From Eulemur rufifrons (Eukaryota > Chordata > Mammalia > Primates > Lemuridae), in the NCBI RefSeq assembly GCF_041146395.1, contig NC_090989.1:119845501-119909500 (forward strand): DNA of 64,000 nt. Reading direction: 5' to 3'. The notes beneath the pieces are model-generated. The model saw nothing but the letters and a program-made list of their open reading frames with translations. It did not search any database and was not told the DNA's origin. Position 1 is the first letter of the stretch. Each line of letters opens with the position of its first letter. The position numbers and the translations under genes are program-made. Shown in pieces: positions 32,715 to 46,246 of the stretch.

Positions 32715-33830
32715 TGTGTTGAAGAACTGACAAAATTTGGTAGTTTCATACAAATGCATGGAGTCAAATGGTAACTCAGTTCATATCAGAAATGAAGTAG
32801 GAAGGATGTTGATTTTTTTGGGGGGGTGGGGAGATGTAAAGAGTGGATAAGGACAGCCCAGTTAAAATATTCTTCAGGGATTTTAACAATATGGTATTGC
32901 ATCTTCAGAGAATTCAGGTATTCGAGCTAAGTACTCTGCAAAATAGCCATTTCATTGTTCAACATTTTTTTTTTTTCCCAAAAGAGCTTTCTTTTTTTGC
33001 TTCCATTTTGCCAAAGTCACCTTCCCTGTACATAAATAGTTATCTCCACTAATTTTAATTTTGTCATCTGAAATAATTCAGCCTTTGATAAAATTTTGCC
33101 CTTCAACTGTTGGAAGACAGTTTTTATGTCATTCCTGAGAAGATGAGTATCACTAAGTTAACTGTTCTGACAGCATCCTGGTTTTAATTTCCACTAAAAG
33201 TGTGGATTTTTGTGTTCATGTCCACAGTATTTTAGATATGGTCAGGTGGGATTATCTGCCTTGATGACTTGAACAAATTATTTGATTTTTCTGTTTCATT
33301 TGTAAGATGAGGTTGTTGGACTAGAGCTAGAAATTTGGTTGTGAATTTGGCCTTGAGACTTTTTTTTTTTTAAAGCTTGACTAAAAATTTATTGAACTGG
33401 TGATCAGAGCTTCAAAATCTGGAGTTCACATAAAAATTCAGATTTTAGGTACCTCTTGGAAAATTGTAAGGTGTTGTAACAATGGAAACACTGAATGGAA
33501 ACATTCCCTCATTGCGGGAGTAGAGAGGGGTTTTCCCTTCGGGGCTGGGCTGTGAGTATGCTCTCGCCAGTTTGCCTTGGTCATACCCAGCCTTTGTCGA
33601 TTTTTTTTTTTTAAAGCTTTACGTGCTTGCCCCTGTAAGCATTTGGATTTGTAATCCCCAGGAATGATTGTGCTCTGGACACTATTTAGAACCATAGAAT
33701 TCGAATGATGTGATTTTGAATTATTTTGTGAAACCTTGTTAACTGGTTAAGAATCAGGATTGCTTTATTTTGTTTGGCAGTTGGAGAGCAAATGTTATTC
33801 CACAAATGTTTTCTGGTCAATTAAAACATT
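32715..33830 (+). other. MSL2 intron, unassigned
   Basis: Two similar T12-AAAGCTT motifs at about 33361 and 33602 flank a region with a minus-strand 85-codon ORF (33438-33695). No family recognised. Confidence 0.45.
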
Positions 33831-35219
<1,389 letters not shown>

Positions 35220-35246
35220 AGTAAGATCACATCCTTAACCTACCCT

Positions 35247-35440
35247 CATATAGAACCACAAGCCATATATGACAGTTTAAATTTTATTTAATTAAAACTA
35301 AAGCTTAAAATCGAGTTTTTCAGTTACTGCACTTAGCTACCAGTGCTCAGAAGCCACATAGGGGTAATGGCTACCTTATTGGACATTGCATATAAAACAT
35401 TTCCATCATTGCATCAAGTTCTACTGGACAGTGCTATAAC
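35247..35440. repeat. hAT-type MITE fossil
   Basis: 'AACCACAAGCCATATATGACAGTTTAAATTTTATTTAATTAAAACTAAAGC', 'GTGCTCAGAAGCCACATAGGGGTAATGGCTACCTTATTGGACATTGC' and 'AGTTCTACTGGACAGTGCT' match a common mammalian hAT MITE consensus (MER3/MER58 group by memory). Confidence 0.65.
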
Positions 35441-35449
35441 AACTGAAGA

Positions 35450-36690
35450 ACTTAGATTTCTTTTTTTTTGTAGGGAGAATTTAGAGGGGAAAAAATGGAA
35501 AGGAGGAGACAGAGAGACACAGAGTAGGGAGATGGCAACAATGGAGGGAGTCTTATTTGTTCTTGAAAGCCGTGGGAGTTTTGGAAGCTGCCTTCAGTGT
35601 TTTCATCTCAAATTTTTCAAGTTTTGATTTTAAAACATTTAGCCTAGATGGGGTTATAAACAGATCATTGGCACTCACCACTTATAGACCTCTAGAACAG
35701 TTTCTGCAACTTAGTAAATCGGGCTCAAGAAAGTGTTCCTTAGTGCTCATGTAGTAAAAGGTTTCTGTTATTTAGAAAAAGAGAGGTAAAACAATTTTTC
35801 TTCCTTTAAAATGAGGTAATTTGAATAGATGCCAGATGAGTATCTGGGCAAATAGTGGTGCCATAACCAGTTAATAATTCAGCTGAATCGTTTTATCTGT
35901 TGTGAAGGTTTTAAGTTGTTTTGTTAGTCATGTATTTTGTTAACTCTTAGGCATATTGTTTCAGTTCTTTGCGCATTTGATGGACCATCCGTTAGAGACA
36001 AAGAAACACTAAGAAAATTAAGTTGATATTAAAATAAATGGTAGATAATGAGGAACATAAAAATGTAAATGATTTTAAATATTTGGTTCATGATTATTTT
36101 TACCTCTCTCTGTAAGTTGTCTGTGTTGGTCTAACATCCTGTATCTCAACAAGACTTTGGAAATATTTCTAAAAGTAATATTGAAAAGAGAAAACATAGT
36201 GCTACTCACTATGGTTTTTTATTTTTAGAGACTTAAAGCCTACATATGCTTGTAATGTGTTATTTGAAGTGTTTGCAGATACCAATCTGAAGCCACCTTT
36301 GGTTTATCACTTAGTAACAAAGCAGAAAGATGGTTAAAAAATATTTTAAGTAAAAAGAATTCCAAGTATGCACACATGCAGTTTTGTCCCCGTATAATGT
36401 ATTCAATTTTAGCCTACATTTTAAACATTCATGAGTTTCCAAACAAGACACGTCATTTTAAAGTAGATACACCATCAAAATCCATTTTTTACAAAATTTA
36501 GATAAATTTGTCTTTGTATGCTTTATTAAAATGAACTTTATAATCTTTAGTCATATGTTGGTTACAAGTGCTTTTATCCATTTAAATAACTTCATCGCAT
36601 TTTCTACTTAAGTGATGAAATGATTAGAAAAAATCCCCAGGAGTTCTTGTTACTGTGAAAAGTAGCTTCAAGGCGAAAAAAGGTTAAAGT
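35450..36690 (+). other. MSL2 intron, nothing recognised
   Basis: AT-rich. A 94-codon ORF at 35343-35627 begins in the hAT relic and has no motif. Confidence 0.5.
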
Positions 36691-36694
36691 ATCT

Positions 36695-36850
36695 TTCATG
36701 GTTCCTAATCCTGTTTGTGTGTTAGAATTTGGGATACTTTTTAAATATGCACATTCCTGGGCAGTATCCCCAGATACTGAGTCAGGTCTTGAGTAGGCTA
36801 TGTAAGTGATTCTGCTACTAACCCTTGGATGACAGTAGTGTTGTCTTAGC
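36695..36850 (-). repeat. MER5A-like hAT MITE fragment
   Basis: 'GTGTGTTAGAATTTGGGATACTTTTTAAATATGCACATTCCTGGGCAGTATCCCCAGATACTGAGTCAGG' fits the MER5A body (CACCTGG...TTAAAA...GGGCCCCACCCCCAGA...TCAG order). Confidence 0.6.
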
Positions 36851-38050
36851 ATAGTCCTTGTGTTAGGTCAAAAAAAGAGCGTGTACCAGTAAATTTAAGC
36901 AATGCTGTGTTAAGCAAGTTTCTTGACAGCTGTAGTATTCAGTTTTAAGATGCTGAAGTATTTTGGGATGACTTTCTAAGAGGGTAATAATAAATCTTCT
37001 GGTTCCATGGAACACAAGTTTGGGAAATTTAGATCTAGATTTATATTGGTTTATTGATTAATGTTTGGTTGTTCAGCTATGAATCAAGTTAATTGTGCCT
37101 AACTGACCAGCCTATATTATCTAATTGGTAATAATTTCATGAACAACCATCATTGCTTTGCTAAAATAGGAAAATGGAATATTACAAAAGTACTCTGTAA
37201 CCACACTCTATAAAAGTCTTCCCTACTTAGTTATTAAGATAAATGATGTCTGGCATTCTCTTTAAATTCTTACTAGAATATGAAATGAGGCATGACTTGA
37301 GTTTATGAATGTTGTGGAACTGAGTGGTTATACATCATTCCTTTAATAATCTATGATGAACATTTGGTTTTTTAATTTATAATGATAGTTGGTGAAACTT
37401 AACCTTGTGTAAACTACTGACTTACCACCCTGGGTACCAGAAGGATTTGTCACAGTTTTCAGTTAACTGTAGAAATAGAAAGTTAAAGAAACGCTAAAGT
37501 TTAACCATTCAGATGTTTAGTAAACACCTTGGCTCCAGTAACATTCATACTGTTAAAATTGCAGCGTTTAACTGTTGTTTTGCTTCACCCTTCAAATCCC
37601 TGTAAAATTGGCATACATGTTTATCACTGCTCTCAATGTAGTAGTACTTAGTTATTTAAAGTTATATAGTGAACTTTAAAATAATTGCTTGGTCAGAATA
37701 CTTCCACTCTATGTCATCATTTTTAGTGACTAATGCCCATCTGTCATATTATCCTCCTGCCTTGTTTTTAATTAAAATGCATATTTTTTCTGTCATATTA
37801 TTTGTGCTAAATATTTTAAAGAAAATAGTTTCTAAGTCTGTGGAATCTGGGTGATCAGGGATATTTAAAGGGGCTAATGCTGGTCTGGGCATAGCTGCTT
37901 GGATATTTAATTAGCGAACGAATAATTTCAAAACCTTAATTTGTTATTTGGATCCGCTGATTTCTTTGAAGCCAGTACTTTTTGGTTTATGCTAAAATTA
38001 ACTGGGTGGAGGTTTAAAGGAACAGATTTTAAGTGCTGCTGCTCAATCAA
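36851..38050 (+). other. MSL2 intron, nothing recognised
   Basis: AT-rich with no long ORF or identifiable repeat. It is one of the longer repeat-poor stretches in the intron. Confidence 0.5.
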
Positions 38051-38065
38051 AAATTTAAAGAAGAG

Positions 38066-38362
38066 AGCCTGGTGTAGTGGCTCATGCCTATAATTGCAGT
38101 ACTTTAGGAGGCAGAGACGGGAGGATCGCTTGAGGCCAGGAGTGCGAGACCAGCCTGAACAACATAGTGAGACCCTCATCTTTACAAAAAAAATTTAAAA
38201 ATTAGCTGGGCATTGTGGCAAGTGCTACTTGGGAGACTGAAGCAAGAGGATCACTTGAACCCAGGAATTTGAGGTTGCAGTGAGCTATGATTGCACCACT
38301 GCACTCCAGCCTGTGAGACAGAGACAGACCCTGTCTAAAAAAAAAAAAAACAAACAAAAAAA
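38066..38362 (+). repeat. Old Alu (AluJ-age)
   Basis: 'GCCTGGTGTAGTGGCTCATGCCTATAATTGCAGTAC...' with both arms and a mid A-run (38185-38200). The right arm has a small deletion after 'GGGCATTGTGGCAAGTG'. The A-tail contains C interruptions. Confidence 0.92.
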
Positions 38363-38552
38363 AACACCTGGGCTAGGGAAGCCCCACCAAGAGTAAAATA
38401 GTGCTGTCTAGGAGTGTTCTCTAGTCTCAAATTCATTTCTCTTTGACCTGAGCTTATTATTGTTTATAGTAGCACTCGTAGTACTCATGAATTTTGCCTA
38501 ATGAAAAGATTTTTGAGAAGTTTTGACTTTAGGGTATGTCTGTAGAAAACTA

Positions 38553-39789
38553 TTAGGTCATTAAATATGAAATGTCCGATTCAAGTAAAATTTATTATAT
38601 CTTAAATAAGAAGCAGTACAGTTAATCAAAGTATTTGCCTAAACTATTGGCACAGTTTTGCCATCTAAAAGGTAGCTTGTTTATGTCAACAGTGAAGAAG
38701 TCTGGAAAGTGAGTGGCGATGAAATCATGAAAGGCAGTTTTTACAATTTGTTAAGAATTGAGTATTTTTCCTTGTAAGAAGTGGTCCAGAGTCTGGAAGA
38801 AGTGATAGTCAGTTGGTGCAAGGTCTGGTGAATATGGTGGATGACTCAGAGTTTCTAAGTCCAGCCTCTGTAGTTTGACTAGTGTTGTTTATGTGACATG
38901 TGATGGAATGTTGTCAGAGGATTGGCTGATCTCTATTGATCAGTCTCGGTTGTTTAATCACAAGCATCCTCATCATTTCATGGTTGTAGTAGACATCTGC
39001 TGTAATTGATTGACCAGGTTTCATGAAGCTGTAGTGGATAACACCAGTGCTGGACCAATGAACAGACACCATTAGCTTTCTTTGATGAATATTCGGTTTT
39101 GGAGTGTGTTTTGGTACTTTTATCCAACCCTTGTGTTGAATGCTTGTGATTGTCAAAAAGAATCTATTTTTTATTATACGTAACAATATGGTGTAGAAGT
39201 GGTTTGTCTTTATGTTGTGACAGCAAAGAAAGGGAAGTTTGGAGACAATTTTTTTTATGCTTATTTAATTTATGTGGTACCTATCTATCCAGCTTTTTTA
39301 CCTTGCCAATTTGTTTTAAATGGTCTAATTGTTGGAATAGTAACATCAAACCTTGTTGCTAATTTACACGTAGGTTGAGATGGATTTGCTTCTAGTATAG
39401 CTTTTAGCTCATTATTATTCACCTTGGTCTCAGGTTGCCCACGTGGCTCATTTTTAAGATTAAAATCACTAGAATGGAACTTTTTTAAGCCATCAAGGTA
39501 CTGTTGTGTGCTCATTAGTCACATCTTTTTCAAACACTTTGTTGATATTTTGAGCTGTCTGTGTGGTACTGGTTCTGTGACGGAACTCATATTTGAAAAT
39601 AACACAAATTTTGACTTACCTCTGGTTTTACAAAAGTGGTTTAAAAAAAACTTAGATAATCACAAGTCAAACTGTGTGTTTGAGAGAATGAGGATGTACC
39701 TACACAAGAAAGATAAAAGAAGTGTCAAAGATATCAACTGTCAAATTTAGTACTTAAGGAAATCAGACATTTCATACTTAATGACCTAA
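38553..39789 (-). mobile_element. Mariner transposon, structurally complete, dead transposase
   Basis: 1,237 bp flanked by TA on both sides (38551-38552 and 39790-39791), the mariner target duplication. The left terminus TTAGGTCATTAAATATGAAATGTCCGATT (two pieces) and the inverted right terminus TTAGGTCATTAAGTATGAAATGTCTGATT agree at all but two of 29 positions. The transposase is on the minus strand. The fragment at 39515-39285 carries 'NEPRGQPETKVNNNELKAIL', the helix-turn-helix linker region of mariner proteins. The one at 39186-38914 carries 'PNIHQRKLMVSVHWSSTGVI' plus 'HYSF..PGQSIT', the core around the catalytic aspartates. The two lie in different frames with stops, so it cannot make enzyme. 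It is close in kind to the Hsmar group but the subfamily is not proven. Confidence 0.93.
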
Positions 39790-39796
39790 TATAATT

Positions 39797-40080
39797 GGCT
39801 GGGTGTGGTGGCTCATGCCTGTAATCCTAGCCCTTTGGGAGGCCCAGGCAGGAGGGTCACTTGAGGCCAGGAGTTCAAGAGCAAGACCCTGTCTCCAAAA
39901 AAGAAAAGAAAAATTAGCTGGGCACAATGGCTATAGTCCCAGCTACTTGGCAGGCTGAGGCAAGAGGCTCACTTGAGCCCAGGAGTTCAAGGTTGCAGTG
40001 AGCTATGATGAGGCCGCTCCACCCAGCCTGGGTGGAAGAGAGAGACCCTGTCTCAAAAAATAAAAAAAGATTAAAAAAAT
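39797..40080 (+). repeat. Alu, older, with internal deletion
   Basis: 'GGCTGGGTGTGGTGGCTCATGCCTG' start. The left arm is shortened after 'GGAGTTCAAGAGCAAGACCC'. Two arms and an A-rich tail. It begins five bases beyond the TA that ends the mariner element. Confidence 0.92.
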
Positions 40081-40084
40081 AAAA

Positions 40085-41004
40085 GACCACAGTTTTAATT
40101 GTCCAAGAACAGTTAATTCATATGTGCCAATTTGTTAAGTGACACATATTATCTTTTTTATGTTATAGTCATTTTTGTTCTTGGCTGAATCCAGAGATGG
40201 TTTCCATATGTATATGTATCCAGAAGATATCCTGTTAGTTATTGTTTGAAAACATATTTTACATCTTTAATTTTGGGGTCTAATTTTGGTGCTATAATTC
40301 AGAGATGTAAAAAAGGTCTGATAATGCCTTGCCAAAAGATGGAGTGCCCGGCTCTAGCACCGTGCTTGGCATATAGCTGGGCCCAAGGAATTATTTACAT
40401 AAGTAATGGAGGAAGAAGAGATGTTTTATTAAATGAAGATAGCCTAAACAATTAACTCTTCATTTGGAAAAGGTGAAGAATGCAGATAATCAGATCAATG
40501 GATTGGATTATGAAAGGATTATTGTTTAGGCCCTATCTCAGACTTTGACATCAGAGGGAGAAGTATATTCTCCTGTTCTTTGTATATGCCTTGATATTGC
40601 TGGAGACTGAATCTAGGCTGACTGGGTTATGACTCAGATTCTGGATAGTTATTCTCAACACAAAAGGAATAGTATGTATGTATATATTTGAGTTTATCAG
40701 CATCAATTTATTGTTACTTCAGTACTAGAAAATTTTATAAATAATTTTTATAGATCAGTTTTATATATGAATAATGCTATCTGAAATGACATTTGTGAAA
40801 ACCAGCTGTCTGATCATGAGTTTAATATCTACATATTTTATACATACATACATACATACATTACATAATACATATCTACATATTTAATATACATAACATA
40901 AACAGTCATTTGTTAAGATTTCTGATGCTGTAAATTCTTACACTGGTATATAGGCTGAGCTTTGTTTTTGCTGGAATCTCTTCAACAGAGAAGATAGTAC
41001 AGTG
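40085..41004 (+). other. MSL2 intron; ATAC microsatellite
   Basis: A (TACA)5 run at 40841-40861 with degenerate ATACAT extensions to about 40895. No gene recognised. Confidence 0.6.
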
Positions 41005-41012
41005 CTTTATAG

Positions 41013-41273
41013 CTGCAGTCCCCAATCCGCGGGCCGCAGAGCTCCACTGCCACACTCCCCCATGGAAAAATTGTCTTCCATGCAACTTAAAATGGGGAGT
41101 TGGGGGCGTGCACAGCAGGAGGTGAGCAGTAGGGGAGCCAGCAAAGCTTCATCTGCTCCTCTTCCCCACAGCTTGCATCAGTCACCACCTGAGCTCTGCT
41201 CCCCCTACCCACCCATGGAAAAATTGTCTTCTGTGAAACCTGTTCCTGGTACCAAAAAGGTTGAGGACTGCTG
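41013..41273. repeat. hAT MITE (MER1-like) with 8-bp target duplication
   Basis: Termini CTGCAGTCCCCAATCC and the inverted CAGCAGTCCTCAACC. A perfect 8-bp duplication CTTTATAG at 41005-41012 and 41274-41281 is the hAT hallmark. Internal blocks such as 'CACAGCAGGAGGTGAGCAGTAGGGGAGCCAGCAAAGCTTC' and 'CCATGGAAAAATTGTCTTC' (present twice, near 41041 and 41214) fit the family. The 98-codon ORF here is not a gene. Confidence 0.9.
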
Positions 41274-41281
41274 CTTTATAG

Positions 41282-42165
41282 AGTACATGTTCACTTGAAA
41301 CATTTAAGATTAACTTTAAAAATTGAAGTCAGTGTATAGAGAATCCAGGCAGGGCTCTTGTAGCTCCAGTTACTGTGCAGTAAGGGATTTCCTGACCTTC
41401 ACAAACCTGTTGTTCAGAATCCATCCACTGCTTCCTTTCAGTCTTTCTGCCCCGATCACTATACATTATTGTCAGCTACTAGTTCTTCTTCCAAAAAGGT
41501 TTTATATCTTGTAGACAATTATTGATTCTGCCTAGGCTCAGTTTCAGTAATCATTCTTTTTGATAAATGGAAAGAAGCTAAAATTGTCTCAGTATATGCC
41601 ATGAACTTAATAGTAGAGGTAGGGATGGTGCTGGATAAAGGAAAGGAATGCTAGGCTGGGAATCAATAGACTCAGCTTCTATTTCTCATTGCTAGCAATG
41701 AGCTACATAATCCATGAAAGTCCGTAGTGGTTAAAATGAGGCTATGGAAAAAGTGATTACCAAGGTCACTCCCAAATCTAATGTTCTTTTTATGATTGAT
41801 TCATTGTACATTTATTAGGTGTGGCTTTTGTGCCAACACTGGTTTAAAGATATAGAGATAAATAAGTTTCTGGCCTTGAGTGAGACCCAGTGATCAATGA
41901 CAGTGTAATATGATAAGTGCTATAGTAGGAGAATGTATAAAGTTGCTTTTTCAACAAACGGAGGGGAGAGAATTAGGGAAGATTTTCTCTTGGAGGTTAT
42001 ATTTGAGTTGATTCTTGTAGAATAATTTACCATGCAAGGATTGCCCAAGGACATTCTAGGAAGAGCAAACCACAGAGGAATGAGTAAGTTTTGCATGCTT
42101 TGCAATAGTCAGTGGTGGGTGAGAATGGAGTATGGAATCTTTAGAGAAAGCTTAGTGGTAGTGGT
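41282..42165 (+). other. MSL2 intron, with MIR-like relics
   Basis: A MIR-like block at 41640-41770 ('GGCTGGGAATCAATAGACTCAGCTTCTATTTC') and a MIR3-like one at 41800-41880. Otherwise unassigned. Confidence 0.5.
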
Positions 42166-42169
42166 ATGA

Positions 42170-43330
42170 GATATGGGGTGGGGGAGAGTGTAGGTGGGGA
42201 CCAGATTCTTGAAGGCTTTATATGTCATTCCAAAGACTTTGGATTTTAAAGTCTGATTGGAAGGTTTTGAAAAGAAAGGCATTATCAGACTTGTGTTTTA
42301 GAAAGATCACTTGGAAGATGGATTGATTGGAGTGGATGAGGTTGAGGCATGGAGATCAGCTAGAAAGCTCTCAGTATTCAGGATGAGAAAGGATGAGAGT
42401 TGAACTAAGGCAGGAGTGGTTGTGGGAGTAAAACCTGAAGGGCGGAATTGGCAGATTTTTAGAAGCTGCATGCAGGAAGACTGACTGGATGTGGAATGGA
42501 GGTGAAGAGAAGCCTCTGGATTGTTTCAAGGTATCTGGTTTCTGAGTGAATGAATGATAGTGTCAGCATCTAAGAGAATAAGGGATGCTGAAGAAGAGCA
42601 GGCTTTTAAGGTAGGGGTTTAGGGGAGATAAATTTATATTTGCTCATGTTAACTTGAGTTATCTGTGAGTTCACAAAAGATGTGATTCCTAGTGGGCATT
42701 AGGGTCTGAAGCTCAGGAGTGAAAGGTTTGAGCTGGAGATACAGATTCAGAAGTCAGCAGTTTATAAATGGTAGTTGAAACAGTTTTATGAGCAGATCAC
42801 TTTGGAAGGAGTGTGTTGAGCAGTTTTAAAGTTTGAGTGGTGTCATATCTCTGTTTCAAAAGGGGAAAAGGCTCATGATCCCCATAAGATTCTATGCAAT
42901 AATTTGTACATATTTATATTATCAGATTCTCAAAGGGGTCTGTGACCCAGTAAAGATTACTGAGGAATACTGGAAGGGAGTAAGGAGAGTAGATCCTATT
43001 ACAGAAACATAGGAAATACTAAAATTAAGGAAGGGACAGAAGAAGAGGATGTAGAGGAGATGGGATAGACAGTGTTGGAGAAGGGAGGAAGGCATTTTAA
43101 GGAAGAATGCCTATTGAGTTTGGGATAAGCAATTTTTGCCTTTCATTAGAAGATTGATTCTGGGGAGCTACTGCAGCAATGAATAACCAGAGGGCAAGTT
43201 GCTGTAGAGAAGGAAGGTTGAAGGTAGAAGTGAGAGAGGGTATAAAGTTATGTGGGTAACTAGGGAGGAAGGGTGGAAGCCAGAGTGTTGGAGGGAGAGA
43301 GGAGGATTTATCTTGGATGGAAGAAGAAAA
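42170..43330 (+). repeat. Ancient interspersed repeat, family not named
   Basis: A long purine-rich strand with phrases typical of a widespread mammalian repeat: 'TTCTTGAAGGCTTTATATGTCATTCC', 'GACTTTGGATTTTAAAGTCTGATTGGAAGG', 'AGAAAGATCACTTGGAAGATGGATTGATTGGAG', 'GAGCTGGAGATACAGATTCAGAAGTCAGCAG'. I recognise the wording of the consensus but not its name with confidence. A shorter piece occurs at 11125-11250. Confidence 0.5.
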
Positions 43331-43349
43331 GGAGAGTGGGGAGAGAAGA

Positions 43350-43375
43350 GTGTGTGTGTGTGTGTGTGTGTGTGT
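43350..43375. repeat. (GT)n microsatellite
   Basis: Thirteen GT units followed by TGGGGAGG and a second short GTGTGTG at 43391-43397. Confidence 0.96.
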
Positions 43376-43429
43376 TGGGGAGGAGTTGGGTGTGTGTAGG
43401 ATGAGAAGTGGGGAGAGAAGGGAGAATGT

Positions 43430-44775
43430 TTAAATATGTAAAGCTTCTGGTAAGTTTGAAAGCATAAAAAATTGGCGTAATATTCAAGCTTTTATTGAAC
43501 TTTATTTTGCAACTTTTGTAGAAAATTTCAACATACAAAATAGAATACAATCCTCATATACCTATCTCCTCAACAGTTACTGATATCCAAATGCAAGACT
43601 TGACACATTATAGATCTAGCCATAAAGTCTTGAAAGTCATAAAATCATCAAATTTTAGCACTGAAAAGAACCTAGATATTTAGCTAGTTTATAGCGTTAA
43701 GAAACAGAGGGCCAAGTCACTTTTAAAGGCACATATTACTACTATTATTAATACATTGTTTTACACAAACTTTATCAGATTTGGACAGTTACAGAATTAC
43801 TGATTGTAGTGGATGCCATGATATACTACCCAAATACCCAATTCAGGACTGAAGGACTTCATTCTGTTAGCTACTGAGTGTGCTGTTGGGGTTGTCAGAC
43901 CTCCCTGGGAATTGCCGTTGGTTGAAGAGAGCCACTCACTTAAGGTCACATCCCCTTGCTGGGAGTAGCCTGTGTCCAAACACTGGTTCATTAAACACCT
44001 GGTTCCCTGGCCACAACATAGGACAACCGTGAAGAGTCATCACAGCTTCAGAGTTTGCTGTGGGATCAGCTAAGGCTTTTGTTGTGAGTACATCCAAGCC
44101 TAACTTGTCCTTCCTCTGCCCCTTCCGTCCTTCCTTCCTCTACAAGTGATAATCCTGAGAGCAACCCATGTTATAAACTTTCAGCACGTTAACCTCTGTC
44201 CTAAGATCTTGTATGCCAAGAAACCTGACTTCTAGTACTTACTAACTTTAAAATTCTTTTGATTTGTGATAGAGCAATGATTTGCTAAACTTTCAGGGAT
44301 TTAACATGTCCCGCTTTTTCATGTTTATGAGAAATATCCAGGTAAATGTTGAGTGATAGAATCAAATAATAATATAATGAAAGAAAATGATTAATTTGTA
44401 TAATGCCAGATATACAGAAAACATGCATCATTAGGACACATTTTGGGTTGGAACAAAAAGAATAGTCTCTCAAACATGTTGAACATCATGGCATATAATT
44501 GGCTTCATTTCCCCCTATCATTGTTAGTGTTCTGCTGCCTCATTTTTATTACCTTTTATAAATTAAAGGGGTGTCCCTCCATTTGATATCAGGCTTTTTT
44601 ATTGACTTTTTTTCTTTCTCTTTGAAAATTCCAAAACTATCTTTTATTGGCTTTTTTTCATTTGAGATATTTTAAAATATGGACAAGGTGTTTTGGGATT
44701 TTTTTGGTCATACTGGACAAAATGGAAAGATGTGAAGTATATTTCTTGGACAAATATGGTTATATTGATTATATA
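43430..44775 (+). other. MSL2 intron, nothing firmly recognised
   Basis: AT-rich; short ORFs only. 43490-43560 has a weak L1-like antisense flavour ('TTTTGTAGAAAATTTCAACATACAAAATAG'). Confidence 0.4.
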
Positions 44776-44779
44776 GAAA

Positions 44780-44940
44780 GGGCTTACCCTTTGGTAGCAC
44801 AATAGGGTGACTATAGTTAATAATTTATTGTATATTACAAAATAACCAGGAGAGTTGAGGCGATGTATGCTTGTATCAAAATGTCACATGTACCCCATAA
44901 GTATGTACTATTATGTACTCATTAAAAAAAGAAAAAAGAA
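44780..44940 (+). repeat. L1 3' end, sense, 5'-truncated
   Basis: 'AGCACAATAGGGTGACTATAGTTAATAATTTATTGTATATT...GGCGATGTATGCTTGTATCAAAATGTCACATGTACCCCATAAGTATGTACTATTATGTACTCATTAAAAAAAG' is a standard L1 3' terminus with A-tail. It sits just before the next antisense L1. Confidence 0.85.
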
Positions 44941-45038
44941 AAGCCTTGCCCTTATGGTACAGGAATGATTTGCCTGGCAGAATCCAAGACTACATTCCTG
45001 GATAAAATATTTGAAGATTTTTTTGTCTGCAGCATTTT

Positions 45039-46227
<1,189 letters not shown>

Positions 46228-46246
46228 TTTTTGTCTGCAGCATTTT

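Noticed and set aside
33361..33615. Twin T12-AAAGCTT motifs as a target duplication or Pol III terminators of a small RNA gene
   Set aside because: No A/B box or snRNA-type structure was recognisable between them; the likeness is limited to a poly-T plus AAAGCTT.
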